DNA from: Triatoma infestans
Lineage: Eukaryota; Arthropoda; Insecta; Hemiptera; Reduviidae
Length of the DNA stretch: 64,000 nucleotides
Direction: 5' to 3'
NCBI GenBank assembly: GCA_011037195.1
Contig: JAAEAF010014405.1
Coordinates: forward strand, 124,001 to 188,000
The translations under genes were made by a program, and so were the position numbers. The notes under the pieces were generated by a model. That model searched no databases. It was not told the origin of the DNA and saw nothing but the letters and a program-made list of their open reading frames with translations. Shown piece by piece: positions 45,430 to 56,396 of the stretch. Within the stretch, counting starts at the first letter, position 1. Each line of letters opens with the position of its first letter.

Positions 45430-45840
45430 AACGCAGCCATCATCATAAGCTTACTGTGCCGTCACCGATTTTCTAGTGGGTGAACTTTCCCCTCCTATGG
45501 AGTTTAAGGGCTTTCACCACTAGATATTTTTTAGGTTATTGTTACGCAATCAAAAGCAGTTGGGGGATCGTGTCCTCCTCCTCCTTCTCCTGACACAGTC
45601 TGCACAAAGGTTCCGAGCTTATTAGCCCCACCTTGTAAATAATACCGTGACCAGGCTAAGGGTCACTTTGGTCCTCCCTTTACACAGTTTTGTCATCATC
45701 CTTTGACTGGGCATAGCCCCTCATTTTGCTTCGGAGCCAATCTTCACTGGGTAATCCCCAGGTCAGGCTATGAACCACAAAACGGAGTATTTGCCCCATT
45801 CCTAGCCAGTTGATCAGCTGTCTCATTGCCTTTAAAAAAA
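45430..45840 (-). pseudogene. RNase H LINE, second C-terminal fragment
   Basis: Minus strand reads GNETADQLARNGANTPFCGS at about 45780-45840, and lower down LISSEPLCRLCQEKEEED (zinc knuckle). Many stops. It is independent of the fragment at 44340, since it repeats the same domains. Confidence 0.6.
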
Positions 45841-46606
45841 AAAAAAATGCAGATACATTTGTAGAGATGTAATATTAATATATCAAATATATTACAGTTT
45901 GTTAGTTCAACAGTTAGGATACAACAGATAATGACATACAATTCCAGATGTATGACATTATATTAGAGAGTGTCCTGCTTTGTATGATAGAAATCTATTC
46001 TATGTCGAAATCAAATTCGTAACTGAAAATTTGATATAGTCACCTAAACTTCGCTACATTACTCACTTTCCCACAAATACAAACAATAGCCCAAGTTTTT
46101 ATTAAATGAAATTCAAAAAAGCCCTATTTTGATTAAAAATTAAAAAAAAGAAAAAATAGAAAATATTCTAAAAAATTATGGATCTCAAGAATTATAGGTT
46201 TCGTCTGAGAAACATTTTTTATAAAAAATTGAGAGGAATTAATACTTTTAATTAAAATGATGCAGCTTTCAACAAGTCTATTTTGAAATTAAAAGGTTAC
46301 TTTCTATCATCTCTATCGAGACTATAGATTTTCTGATTGAACAAGAGATGTTCAAGCTGAGGGGAAAATAGGAGTTTTAGCAGTGGCCTGGAAAGAGGTC
46401 CCAATTTTAGTGATCTCGGGAAAGAATAAGATAACAAGAAAATTAAAGGTTTCTATAGGGGCTTGGAAGATTTGGACCATTTTCAAATTTAGATATGATA
46501 AAGTTGACCACCTCAACTTTTAATTGTACACTATACAATAAAGTACATATCATAATTATTAAATATTAAATAAAAAATAAAAATAATAAAATAAAATGAG
46601 ATATTT
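45841..46606. other. AT-rich DNA with no recognisable gene
   Basis: Nothing recognised. Confidence 0.4.
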
Positions 46607-46770
46607 ATACGCCAATGTCCAGAGGAGTTTTTTTAAAGAAAAAAGAATTCTTTGTCTATTGTTCTACGTTTCGAGGTACTATTAGTGCCTTCTTGTTACC
46701 GTACACAGAGTCACAAAGAATTCTTGTTTCTTGACACATAAAAACCCTCTGGCCATTGCCGTATAAACCA
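46607..46770 (+). mobile_element. FB3 fold-back element
   Basis: Inverted arms of ~50 bp: left CCAATGTCCAGAGGAGTTTT..AAGAATTCTTTGT, right ACAAAGAATTCTTG..CCCTCTGGCCATTGCCGTAT. The left arm continues into CTACGTTTCGAGGTAC, which on the minus strand reads GTACCTCGAAACGTAG, the same GAAACGTAG block as at 31980. Confidence 0.6.
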
Positions 46771-46881
46771 CGCATTATAATTTTAAGGCCTGACGATTTG
46801 AAAACGCATTTTAATAAAATAAACTTGTATTTTAATGCACAATACTAACGTCTTTAGGTTGCGTCATGGAAGGACAACCAT

Positions 46882-47212
46882 CAGAGACATTTTCCGTGGT
46901 AGCCTGTTTCATTTTGTGGTCATCGACCGGTTTCGGGGGTTCGCCCATCTTCAGGATGCGTTTTTCAGACAGTGTGACAACACAGACTTGCACAAAGCAA
47001 ACTTAGTTTTTTCACACTAACTGAATTACTGTATTTTCAGTTAGTGTGAAAACTAAGTTTGCTCTGTGCAAGTCTGTGTTGTCACACTGTCTGAAAAACG
47101 CATCCTGAAGATGGGCGAACGCCCGAAACCGGTCGATGACCACAAAATGAAGCAGGCTACCACGGAAAATGTCTCTGATGCTTTCCAGCTCTGCGGAACC
47201 AACCACCACAAC
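46882..47212 (+). mobile_element. FB1 fold-back element with 12-bp target duplication
   Basis: Left arm 46880-47025 and right arm 47036-47179 are almost perfect reverse complements around a 10-base loop (TTACTGTATT). The right end continues with GCTTTCCAGCTCTGCGGAAC and CAACCACCACAAC. AAGGACAACCAT occurs at both flanks (46870-46881 and 47213-47224). No coding capacity; the 70-codon frame in it is an accident of the palindrome. Confidence 0.9.
47101..47138 (+). ncRNA. Hammerhead-ribozyme-like core (FB1 right arm)
   Basis: CATC, CTGAAGA, T, GGGC-GAAC-GCCC, GAA, ACCGGT, C, GATG. Position 7 of the core is variable in hammerheads, so CTGAAGA is compatible. The mirror copy on the minus strand at 46921-46958 differs by one base in stem II (GGGC/CCCC). 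Identical cores recur at 55996-56033 and 61872-61909. Confidence 0.45.
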
Positions 47213-47224
47213 AAGGACAACCAT

Positions 47225-48739
47225 AGTTTGGTATAAATCGAACTTTTCCAGAATATTTGGTGGTTTAAGTTATAGACCTCACTGGCAAGAATCGGAGTGG
47301 TTAATGTTGAAGGGCGGGGCTTAATTTCCCTCTCTCTTGACGTCTACTTTTGCCTTGTTGCTGATGCAGTTTTATATCAAGTTTAGATTTAGATGCGGAC
47401 ATCCTAAAATCCATTACCTTTGTGCGGAATTGAGGAGGGGGAGAGTTATCTTCAGCTAATTACTTCAATCCTAGTTCTCTGAAATAGTTTTATGTGCCAT
47501 CTACCAAATACGTCTTCGATATCAGAGATATTTTCCATGATAGCCTGCTTCTTCGATTTAAGAGTGACAAAAAAAGTTAATAAAGGCAATCCTAGTAGAA
47601 ATTGTACTTCTGGATATAGTTTATGATATTGTTCATTACAATTGTAAAGGTAGCAAAAAAATGGTGATTTAGTGATGTTGAAGAATGAAAGATAATATTC
47701 ACTATTTTCACATTTAAAAAAACACCCGCACTAAGAGGGTAACTATAAGGAGGATAGAGTGATCAAGCGAAGATTAATGATGTTGGTAAAATGATGTAGA
47801 ATGATAGCACAGGCCAGTTAGTTAGCTCACTTGTTGAGCGGTTAGCTAGCTGGAATTCTTGCTTGTTCTAACAGTCGATTAAATAGTGTGGATTTGCCTC
47901 AACCCAAAAGACGCTGTTTACAATAAAATATAAGAGTTTCTTAGAGAATTGTGTTGGAGACAATAATAGCAAGCTCGTTTTACCAATTTTTATTTTCGAG
48001 ACTTTGGTCAAGTTCCATTTGAGAGAAAACTATATCAGTTTTTTTCGTAGACATTAATGACATACTTAATGTTAACTTACATTTTGTAAACAAACTATAA
48101 GAATGAGGATCTTAAAATTGAAAAACTAAATTCCTATCTAAAGTTACAAATTAATAAAAAAAATAGTTATTTATCAAACAGTGAACAGAGTAATGCTTTT
48201 TTTACAGTCAAGTTCAGAGTGTAAAACTCAGTGTGGCGACGGGAACGAGATTCTAAAAACACTTTACTCACGTATTAAATATTAACCTTTTTCTGCAAAC
48301 TGGTTATTTTATATAAAAGGTGCAAATTCTGAGAATACATTTTTTAATTCAAATAAAAATTCTCCATCTCTCGGGAAGCTTCATTCCTTAGTATAATAAC
48401 TTTAAATCCGTTGTTTTTAAGGTTTTGTTTTTGCAATAAGTTTCTGTTTTCGCGTATTGCCGCTAGATGATGGGCTGGTCAAAGTTATATAATATTACTT
48501 TACGTCACTTATGAGGAAAAGTAAAGTTTTACTTTTTGTCATTTGTGATTAAAAGTGCAATTTTAGTCACTACTTTTTATTTATTAATTGTCACATTATT
48601 ATACGGTTGTATGAAATAATATTTTTTACAACCAGACATTTTTCTGAAAAAACCTCAAAAATAAAATATATGGTGAAACTTTGCTGACTGAATATTTTAT
48701 TTATATTATGACAGTAATACTTTTGCTAACTGTAACAGA
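47225..48739. other. Unassigned, with an FB1 scrap
   Basis: A 40-base FB1 outer-arm scrap (ATCAGAGATATTTTCCATG then ATAGCCTGCTTCTTC) lies at 47521-47557. No gene seen in the remainder. Confidence 0.4.
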
Positions 48740-48749
48740 GCCTTTGAGA

Positions 48750-48786
48750 ACAAGAGTGTCTCAACTAAATTTGCTCTGTGCAAGTC

Positions 48787-48787
<1 letters not shown>
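48750..48787 (+). mobile_element. FB1 internal fragment
   Basis: GTGTCTCAACTAAATTTGCTCTGTGCAAGTCT matches the inner arm of FB1. It stops abruptly at the (AAT)n array in front of the RLE-LINE. Confidence 0.6.
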
Positions 48788-48830
<43 letters not shown>

Positions 48831-48851
48831 GTAATAATAATAATAATAAAG
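48788..48851. repeat. (AAT)n microsatellite at the LINE 5' junction
   Basis: About 20 AAT units with one G. It directly precedes the truncated LINE. Confidence 0.95.
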
Positions 48852-50342
48852 CAGCTGCGAAGCCTTTTAGAAACGGTAGCAGATTTTAGTCAGGGGATCA
48901 GAATGGTACTAGGAGTGAATAAGTGTGCGGTATTGGGATGTACCAGAGGGAAAATATCAGAGCAAGAGAATATGCAGCTAGACGATGGTACGCTCATTAA
49001 TAGCATTGGTGTGACGGACGCTTATAAGTACCTTGGCATGAATCAGCTGCTGGAATTTAGGAAGACAGCAAGGGAGCAATTTATCCAGACTTTTAAGAGT
49101 AGGATCAGGACCATATTAAAAACGCTCTTGCATGGGCGAAATAAAGTAAAAGCGATAAATACGTGGGCTGTGTCAGCGTTATCGTATTCGTTTGGTGTAT
49201 TGAAATGGTCTGACACTGAACTGGAGCGGCTGGACAGATTTGTCAGAACTGAGATGATTGCTTCTAGGATGCATCACCCCAAATCCTCAAAGGTAAGGTT
49301 ATACCTGTCAAGGAAGTTGGGAGGCAGGGGACTCGTCAACATTCGGGAAGCCTGTCGCAGGCCAAGAAAGTGCTCTTCGTGCATTCTTCCTCGGAAGTGA
49401 GTCGGCTGTATTTCGAGAACTACAGCGCATAGATAGCGGGTACACAGCGCTCGATTTGGCTGCTCAAGAAGGACATCGGTTGAATACTTTCGAACACTGG
49501 GTAGAAGAATGGAAAGCCAAGGAGCTCCATGGCTGGTATTATGCGGCGTTGGAGGCAGATGGTATCTCTCGGGAGATATCAGTAAAGTGGCTCGTGCGAG
49601 GTGAACTCTTTCCGGAGACGGAAGGATTTGTACTCGCAATCCAAGACCGGAGGCACATAATCGGGGAGCGAGAAATCTCTGACCGATGCAGGCTGTGCAA
49701 CGCAGCAGTAGAGTCCATTCAGCATATCATCGCTGGGTGCTCGAATTTAGCAGGCACTGAGAACCTCTCAAGGCACAATAATGTAGCGCGCATACTCCAT
49801 CAGGCGTTGGTAATCAGGCTCGGGATTGTGTCAGAGGGAGAGGAGCTTCCTTATTACAGGTATTACCCGAAGGCCATAGTGGAAAAGGACGGGGTTAAGG
49901 TGTATTGGGATCAGTGCATGATCACCGATAGGTCGGTCTTGCACAATAGACCGGACATCCTTATTTTAAATACCCGAAAAAGGGCAGCCGAGATAATAGA
50001 TGTAGGGATTCCCTTGGACGACAATACCCGCAAAACTTTAGCCGAGAAGAAGCGGAAGTACCAGGATCTAGCGATTGAAATCAAAGAGATGTATCAGCTG
50101 GATGTGGTTAGGGTAATCCCGATTGTCATATCGACTAATGGCCTAGTACCTGTTGAGACTGTCAAGAATCTGCATGAGCTTGAGCTGGAACCCTGGTTGT
50201 TAGAGAAGGCGCAGAAGTCTGTTTTATTGGACACAGCGAGGCTGGTGAGGAAGTTCCTCAATTTATAACAAATGAAATGTCTTCAGTGGGTTGGAATTGT
50301 TCCCCCCGCTGATGCTATTTGCAAACGGAAAAAATAAATGGA

Positions 50343-50344
<2 letters not shown>
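48852..50344 (+). pseudogene. RLE-type (R2-superfamily-like) LINE, 3' half
   Basis: Begins after the catalytic YADD with LLETVADFSQGIRMVLGVNK (then CAVLGCTRGK), YKYLGM, KAINTWAVSALSYSFGVLKW and GGRGLVNI. At about 49362-49372 one extra C shifts the frame; the next frame continues ESALRAFFLGSESAVFRELQ to the stop at 50268. The zinc knuckle CRLCNAAVESIQHIIAGC lies at about 49688. The restriction-like endonuclease motif follows: HNRPDIL near 49945, then AEIIDVG near 50000, and KKRKYQDLAIEIK. So the linker, CCHC and endonuclease are complete, but the N-terminal part and most of RT are missing. Best preserved RLE-LINE copy in the window. Confidence 0.85.
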
Positions 50345-50379
<35 letters not shown>

Positions 50380-50380
50380 T
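50345..50380. repeat. (AAT)n tail of the RLE-LINE
   Basis: Twelve AAT units directly after the LINE 3' UTR, as with the tails at 3954 and 23469. Confidence 0.9.
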
Positions 50381-50399
50381 TGAAAGAATTGTCTATGTA

Positions 50400-50834
50400 T
50401 GTGTTTCCCAGAGAAATGTTTCAAATAAAAATTGTATCTCTTTATATGTGTAGTTGATGTATCAAGTTTCAAGAAAATCTTTACGAGTCATTTTTGAGAA
50501 AATTGCAAAAAACATAAAAAAAAATAGCAACTAGTTAAGTAGTATTTCCGGTTGAGGAATTTTGTCAGATAACGTACTGTCAGATCACATGGTGATACCT
50601 AAACGGGATATCAAATTTCAATTTTCTATGGTTTTTCAATTTTTGAATTATTCTGTTCACATACATACATACTCTCACAGACACACACATACACACAAAT
50701 CATTTGCTAAAAAAAAAAAAAAAAACACTTTTTTGGATACAGGGGACCTCAAAACGGATATTTCCGGTGGAAACTCGATATCGAAAATAGGACACGATTA
50801 CAATACTTCCTCTTATTAGGAGTAAGAGAAAGTA
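50400..50834 (+). mobile_element. HINE-like element, 5' truncated
   Basis: Begins inside a module at TTTCCCAGAGAAATGTTTC, contains ATTTCCGGTTGAGGAATTTT, a CA-rich stretch at 50661-50697, CAGGGGACCTCAAAACGG and ends TATTAGGAGTAAGAGAAAGT. The 5' part may have been lost when the RLE-LINE inserted. Confidence 0.75.
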
Positions 50835-51445
50835 AAAAGATGATTCAAATCCTATCAAATCCCATATTTTGATAACCAAAAACATTTCTGTCTGAAAATC
50901 CAAATATTATCATTCTTTGTGCGGATAAAACTAAATAATCAGTCGCAATAAAAAAAAAAAAATATGAACATAAAATATTGTCTTTAATTTGTGATATTTC
51001 TACTCAGACATACAGACAAAAATCCTACGAACAATAAAAACCGAATCCAATAATTTAATTACTGAATTCCACAACCATAAAATATTTTGGTATAATAATA
51101 AAAAAAAAATAAACTAATTACAATTATTCACCCACTCCTAAAATTTATTGCCCAATTAAGGACATATAAAAATCGTAACCCATTTTCTTTTGTAATTCAC
51201 TTACATATAATTTATCTAATAAATATTTAGCCCAGGTACTAAAAAATATTTATCCAATGAAATTTATAATATTTAAAGATGACTTATTGCACTCTTAAAA
51301 AAAATAGACTAGAAAATATTAGAATCCCACATAACTATATACGTACGTACTTATCTCTCTAGATATTTCCTAGATGTTGTCTATGTATTTCCTCACTTTC
51401 CACTAATGTTTCAATTTTATACACATTAGTGATTATTAAAAAAAA

Positions 51446-52450
51446 ATCTGGTGTAAAACACTCACATAACTTTCTCTTATTCCAGTTCTTAAAATTATAA
51501 TTGATACTTTTATAGTTTGTGTGACCAAATTTAATGAAATTCGTCGAAAAGTGAAAAAAAAACTGCCCAGTAATAGCGCACTTCCGGTTTACTAATTTTT
51601 TTTTTTAAACTCGGTATTTTCTAATTAGTTTTTTTTTGGATGATATAATTGTATAATCAACTATGATAGCACTTTAGAGAAAAACATAACCATAACCCCA
51701 CCACACCGCCAAAAGTGTCCTTAAATGAATTTTCCTAGAGAAACGTTTTAAATAAAAGTTGTAGATCTTTGTATGTTTAGTTTATATAATTAGTTTCAGT
51801 TTCAAGAAAATCATCGGGACCGTTTTTGAAGAAATCGCGAAAAAATGAAAAAAAAAACATTTAGTAAAGTGTAAAGTAAACGCACTTCCGGTTATGCGAT
51901 TTATTACAAACGTGGAATTTCAACAATATATTTAATTCTAATTAACATTGTTTAGATGAGCGAATTGTCCAATAAACTGAAATAGCACTTTAGATGAAAA
52001 CCTAACCCCATCCTTCCCTCAAAAGTGTCCTTAAATGAATTTTCCCAGAGAAATGTTTCAAATTAAAGTTGTAGCTCTTTGTATGTGTAGTTGTTGTATC
52101 AAGTTTGAAGAAAATCGTTTGGAGCCATTTTTGAGAAAATCGCCAAAAAAGTGAAAAAACTAACAACTAAAGTGGTACTTCCGGTTGTGGAATTTTGACA
52201 GATAACGTATTGTCAGATCCCATGGTGATACCTAAATGGAATAATAAGTTTCAACTTTCTACGATTTTTTTTTTTTGAGCTATGCTGTTCACATACATAC
52301 ACACACACACCCACCCACACACAGATCATTTGCTTAAAAAACCACTTTTTTGGACTCAGGGGACCTCAAAACGGATATTTCCGGTGAAAACTCGATATCG
52401 AAAATTTGACACGATTACAATAATTCCTCTTACTAAGAGTAAGAGAAAGG
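51446..52450 (+). mobile_element. HINE-like element, full length
   Basis: ATCTGGTGTAAAACACTCAC start, CTTTCTCTTATTCC sub-terminal repeat, three CTTCCGGTT blocks at about 51580, 51885 and 52180, CA-rich tract at 52296-52323, final CCTCTTACTAAGAGTAAGAG stem-loop. A good reference copy for the family. Confidence 0.85.
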
Positions 52451-53184
52451 AATAACAAATTAATAGTATTATATACAAAAGTTCAAACCAAAAAAAAAAT
52501 ATCATTGCACTCTCTTGTGTGATAAATTACAAAAGTCTGAAAAATCCATGGTAGTTCCGGTCAATCGATCCACATTCTTTCGTGATGTTATGACGTAATT
52601 TTAAGTTTGAGCTACTTGCGTTATGTTATTTATAGACTGCCGCGTTATACACAGAAGGCCAGTTTATCAACATTTATCTTCGTGTTCAATGAAACTTTAG
52701 AATATGTATTTCCTATGAAAATGCAATTTCCAAATACTGACATAATTTTAAGTTTATACATAACAGGAAGAGAATGTAAAAAAAATATATCAAATATTAA
52801 AAAACAGAAATTTTCATAGTATTTATAACATGAACGAATAGTTACACTCTATAAATATATACTACGCCATATTAAACTGGAAACAGGTGATAGCTGTTAA
52901 ACAATCCTAGTTTTAACATTTCAAAGAAACAATGTCTCTTTACATTTCAAAATTTCAACACAAAATAACCCAGTTCACTTGTTATCTTATTTTTCATAAG
53001 GGGTTCAGTTGTTTTCATATTTTTAATGATAAAATTGTCATCTAAAGGCATGAAATCAGTTTTACTATATTCTAAATTTAACTATTCGTTCTGCAATTAG
53101 TAATTTCATTTAGAAAATTTTCATTTATATTTTATATCAGTTTTTTTATCGCATATTTTTTATTTTTAACTTATTTTTTTTTTT
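52451..53184. other. AT-rich DNA with no recognisable gene
   Basis: Spacer between two HINE-like copies whose 3' ends face each other. Confidence 0.4.
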
Positions 53185-54206
53185 CATTCTCTTACTCCCC
53201 TAGTAAGAGGAAGTATTATAATCGTGTCAAATTTTCGATATCGAGTTTTCACCGGAAATATCCGTTTTGAGGTCCCCTGAGTACAAAAAAAAGTGGTTTT
53301 TAGCAACTGGTCTGTGTGTGAGTGTGTGTATGTATGTATTCGTGAACAGCTTAGCTCAAAAACCGTAGAAAGTTGAAATTTGATATCCCGTTTAGAAATC
53401 ACCATGGGATCTGACAGTACGTCATCTGTCAATGTTCCTCAACAAATTTGATATTCCGTTTAGAAATCACCATGGGATCTGTCAATGTTCCTCAACCGGA
53501 AGTAACACTTCCTAACTAGTTTTTTTTTTTTACTTTTTTCTCAAAAATGGCTCCGACGATTTTCTTTAAACTTTATACATCAACTACACATAAAAAGAGC
53601 TACAAACTTTTATTCGAAACATTTCTCTAGGAAAATACATTTAAGGGCACTTCCGGGGAGAGGGGTGGGGTTAGGTTTTCATCTAAAGTGCTATTTCAGT
53701 TTATTAGACAAATCTATCATCTAAATAATGTTAATTAGAAATGAATAAGTTGTTGAAATTCCGAGTTTGAAAAAAAATTGGATAACCGGAAGTGCGTTTA
53801 CTTTACCACTTTACGAAATAATTTTTTCACTTTTTCACGATTTTCTCAAAAAATGGCTCCGACGATTTTCTTCCTACTTAGTAGAACTTCTATTTGAAAT
53901 ATTTCTTTAAGGGAATTCATTTAAGGGCACTTTTGGAGGAGGGGTGGGGGTTATGTTTTTCTCTAAAATGCTATCATAGTTGATTATACAATTCTATCAT
54001 CCAAACAAAATTAATAGGAAATAAATAGATGGCTAAAATTCCGTGTTTCAAGAAAATTAGTAAACCGGAAGTGCGCTTTTACTAAACAGTTTTTTTCAGT
54101 TTTCGTAGAATTTCATTAAATTTGGTTTACAAACTATAAAATTTGTCAATTATAATTTTGAGAACTGGAGTATGAGAAAGTTGTGTGAGTGTTTCACACA
54201 ACAGAT
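53185..54206 (-). mobile_element. HINE-like element, full length with local duplication
   Basis: Plus strand runs from ATTCTCTTACTCCCCTAGTAAG to GTGTTTCACACAACAGAT. At 53390-53500 a ~65-bp block (GATATYCCGTTTAGAAATCA then CCATGGGATCTG and TCAATGTTCCTCAAC) is tandemly duplicated. AACCGG blocks occur at about 53494, 53784 and 54063. Confidence 0.8.
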
Positions 54207-55150
54207 TTTTTTTTTGTAGTTGATGGACTTAGAATTAAGGTTAATGTGAATGGATTCAGAAAGAAGTTAAAATGAAGTTGTTTTTTTTGTTTCAAACACA
54301 CGATTTTCTTGAGTAAAAATGAGTTACAACTTGGGAAAATTTCATAAAGGGAAAGTGTTTTGTGAGTTTCCATCCCACGAACTAATTGATTTTAATTGAA
54401 AACTTCGATGTTGATCCACTTACAATACTGAAAAAATTTTACAAAATATTTTCAATTTAAATTTCCTTTGAATTTTATTTATATATTTTGCTATCAATCA
54501 ATTATTTCAAACACAAGGGTCTCAAAAAATACATTCTATTCTAAACAACTCAAAAATTGAAAAGCTGTCACAATTGTATTGGTTCCTCATAAAATGTAGA
54601 AAACATTATATAAAAGATTCTACGAGATATACTCATACTAAAATATATAATTACTAAATTAATATATTTTTGAAAAGTATTAATATTAAGTAAAGTATAT
54701 GGTGCCACCGGCAACTATGGCACATAATTTGGTACATGGACTTTAGGCACAAATGGAAAAATAGGCTTACGTTTACTTTACTTACTTGTATAGATACATA
54801 TAATATATAAAACTTAGTTAATAAATAACAGATATATAACAATACTGTAGGCTGAAATTTATTGCAACCTTTTACCCAAGGTGAATAACCTGAAAGCTTC
54901 GTTTATTAAATTCCTTTATGATTATATATTACAAAATTACCTCATAAATGTCAGATAACTTAAGTTAATATGGATCCTGCGGTTTGTTATAAGAAGTAAA
55001 GTACAGGGGATATAGTACAGCATATTGCTCTAGAAGAGTCAACGATTTTTATTTTCGCTTATTACTTGTAAGGGGGGGGGAAGTGATGCTATTGTGTCAA
55101 AGTTTCGAAAAAAATTCTTCACCTGTACATAAGCACATGTGTTTCGGGTT
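54207..55150. other. AT-rich DNA with no recognisable gene
   Basis: A nine-G run lies at 55072-55080. No gene recognised. Confidence 0.4.
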
Positions 55151-55164
55151 GTAAATGTGTATGT

Positions 55165-56396
55165 GTTACGCTCAAAGATCGAAAAAACAGCTCACAACGG
55201 GTTGTGGTCACTGTAAAATATCCACATCGCGAAATTCGTATTATGGCTTCTATGAAAATGCTCACGACGCGTTGTGGCAATCACAGAAAGACCACATAGC
55301 GAAATTCGTGTCTTGGCAATCATGCTATACGACCAGAACGCATTGTGGCAATGAAGAAAAACCTGACGTGTATGGAACCATATTAAAACCATGTTCATCT
55401 GTTTTGCAGAAGTCACGGATTTTAACTTGCTCCAGCTTCAACCAACTTTTCAGTGTCACCAGTTTTTAAGACATCATATCGTTTAAGCGACGATTCTGCT
55501 TTGAAGATAGAAACTGGGTGTTTTTTTTTAAGAAGCTGAGACTATTTTGTTTCATTAAGTAACATTTCATATTTTTCTGTACTCATGACAAAGCTGCGAT
55601 CAGTGCTTCCTTCCACAAACTCACGTAATTTATCATAAAACACTTCTTTTTTTATTGTTCATGGTTAGCGCTGATATACGTTCACCCTCAGAAACAGACA
55701 AGAAATGAATAGATAAACAACTCTACGGATCAGAGAAATTTTCCGTGGTAGCCTGCTTCATTTTGTGGTCATCGACGGGTTTCGGGCGTTCGCCCATCTT
55801 CAGGATGCGTTTTTCAAACAGTGTGATAACACAGACTTGCACAGAGCAAACCTAGTTTTTCATACTAACTGATTTAACTGTATTTTAAAACTAGTTTTAG
55901 AATACATAATAAGTTTTAAAATAAAGTTAAATCAGTTAGTGTGAAAACTAAGTTTGCTCTGTGCAAGTCTGTGTTGTCACACTGTCTGAAAAACGCATCC
56001 TGAAGATGGGCGAACGCCCGAAACCGGTCGATGACCACAAAATTAAGCAGCCTACCACGGAAAATGTCTCTGATGCTTTTCAGCTCTGCGGAACCAACCA
56101 CCACAACAACTCTACGGATGGTTTAAAGGTCGTTGTACTCAAGCCTGTTACCTATCCGTCGTGATATGATTACACCAACTAGTGCTCAGAACGCGTCATG
56201 GCTTTTCTTAATTGCCACAATGCGTTGTGGTCGTATAGTGTTAGCCACGACACTATCGCTATGTGGTCTTTCTGTGATTGCACAACGCGTCATGAGCGTT
56301 TTCATAAGAGCTATAATACGAATTTCGCGATGTGGCTGTTTTACAGTGACCACAACACGTTGTGAGCTGTTTTTTCGCTCAATGAGCATTTTCGGC
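55165..56396. mobile_element. FB4 large inverted-repeat element
   Basis: Left arm 55165-55380 and right arm 56190-56396 are diverged reverse complements. Each has about 2.5 tandem ~69-bp units of the type CTCACRACGCGTTGTGG, then CAATCACAGAAAGACCACA, then TAGCGAAATTCG. The outer ends share GAAAAAACAGCTCAC. Each unit holds short palindromes (CACAACGCGTTGTG). The interior has no clear ORF and contains an FB1 insertion. Class unknown. Confidence 0.65.
55731..56104 (+). mobile_element. FB1 fold-back element with 15-bp target duplication, nested in FB4
   Basis: Inverted arms at about 55731-55875 and 55925-56075, with a longer centre than the 46882 copy. Flanks are AACAACTCTACGGAT at 55716-55730 and 56105-56119. 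The right-arm core (55996-56033) is intact. The left-arm core (55770-55807, minus) has ACCCGT in place of ACCGGT. Confidence 0.88.

Noticed and set aside
47012..47224. ORF shared by FB1 copies (..SAELESIRDIF..)
   Set aside because: Appears on both strands because of the inverted arms and varies with indels; FB1 has no credible protein.
48852..50344. R2 element in its rDNA target
   Set aside because: No 28S rRNA sequence flanks it; both sides are (AAT)n and other repeats, so only superfamily resemblance is claimed.
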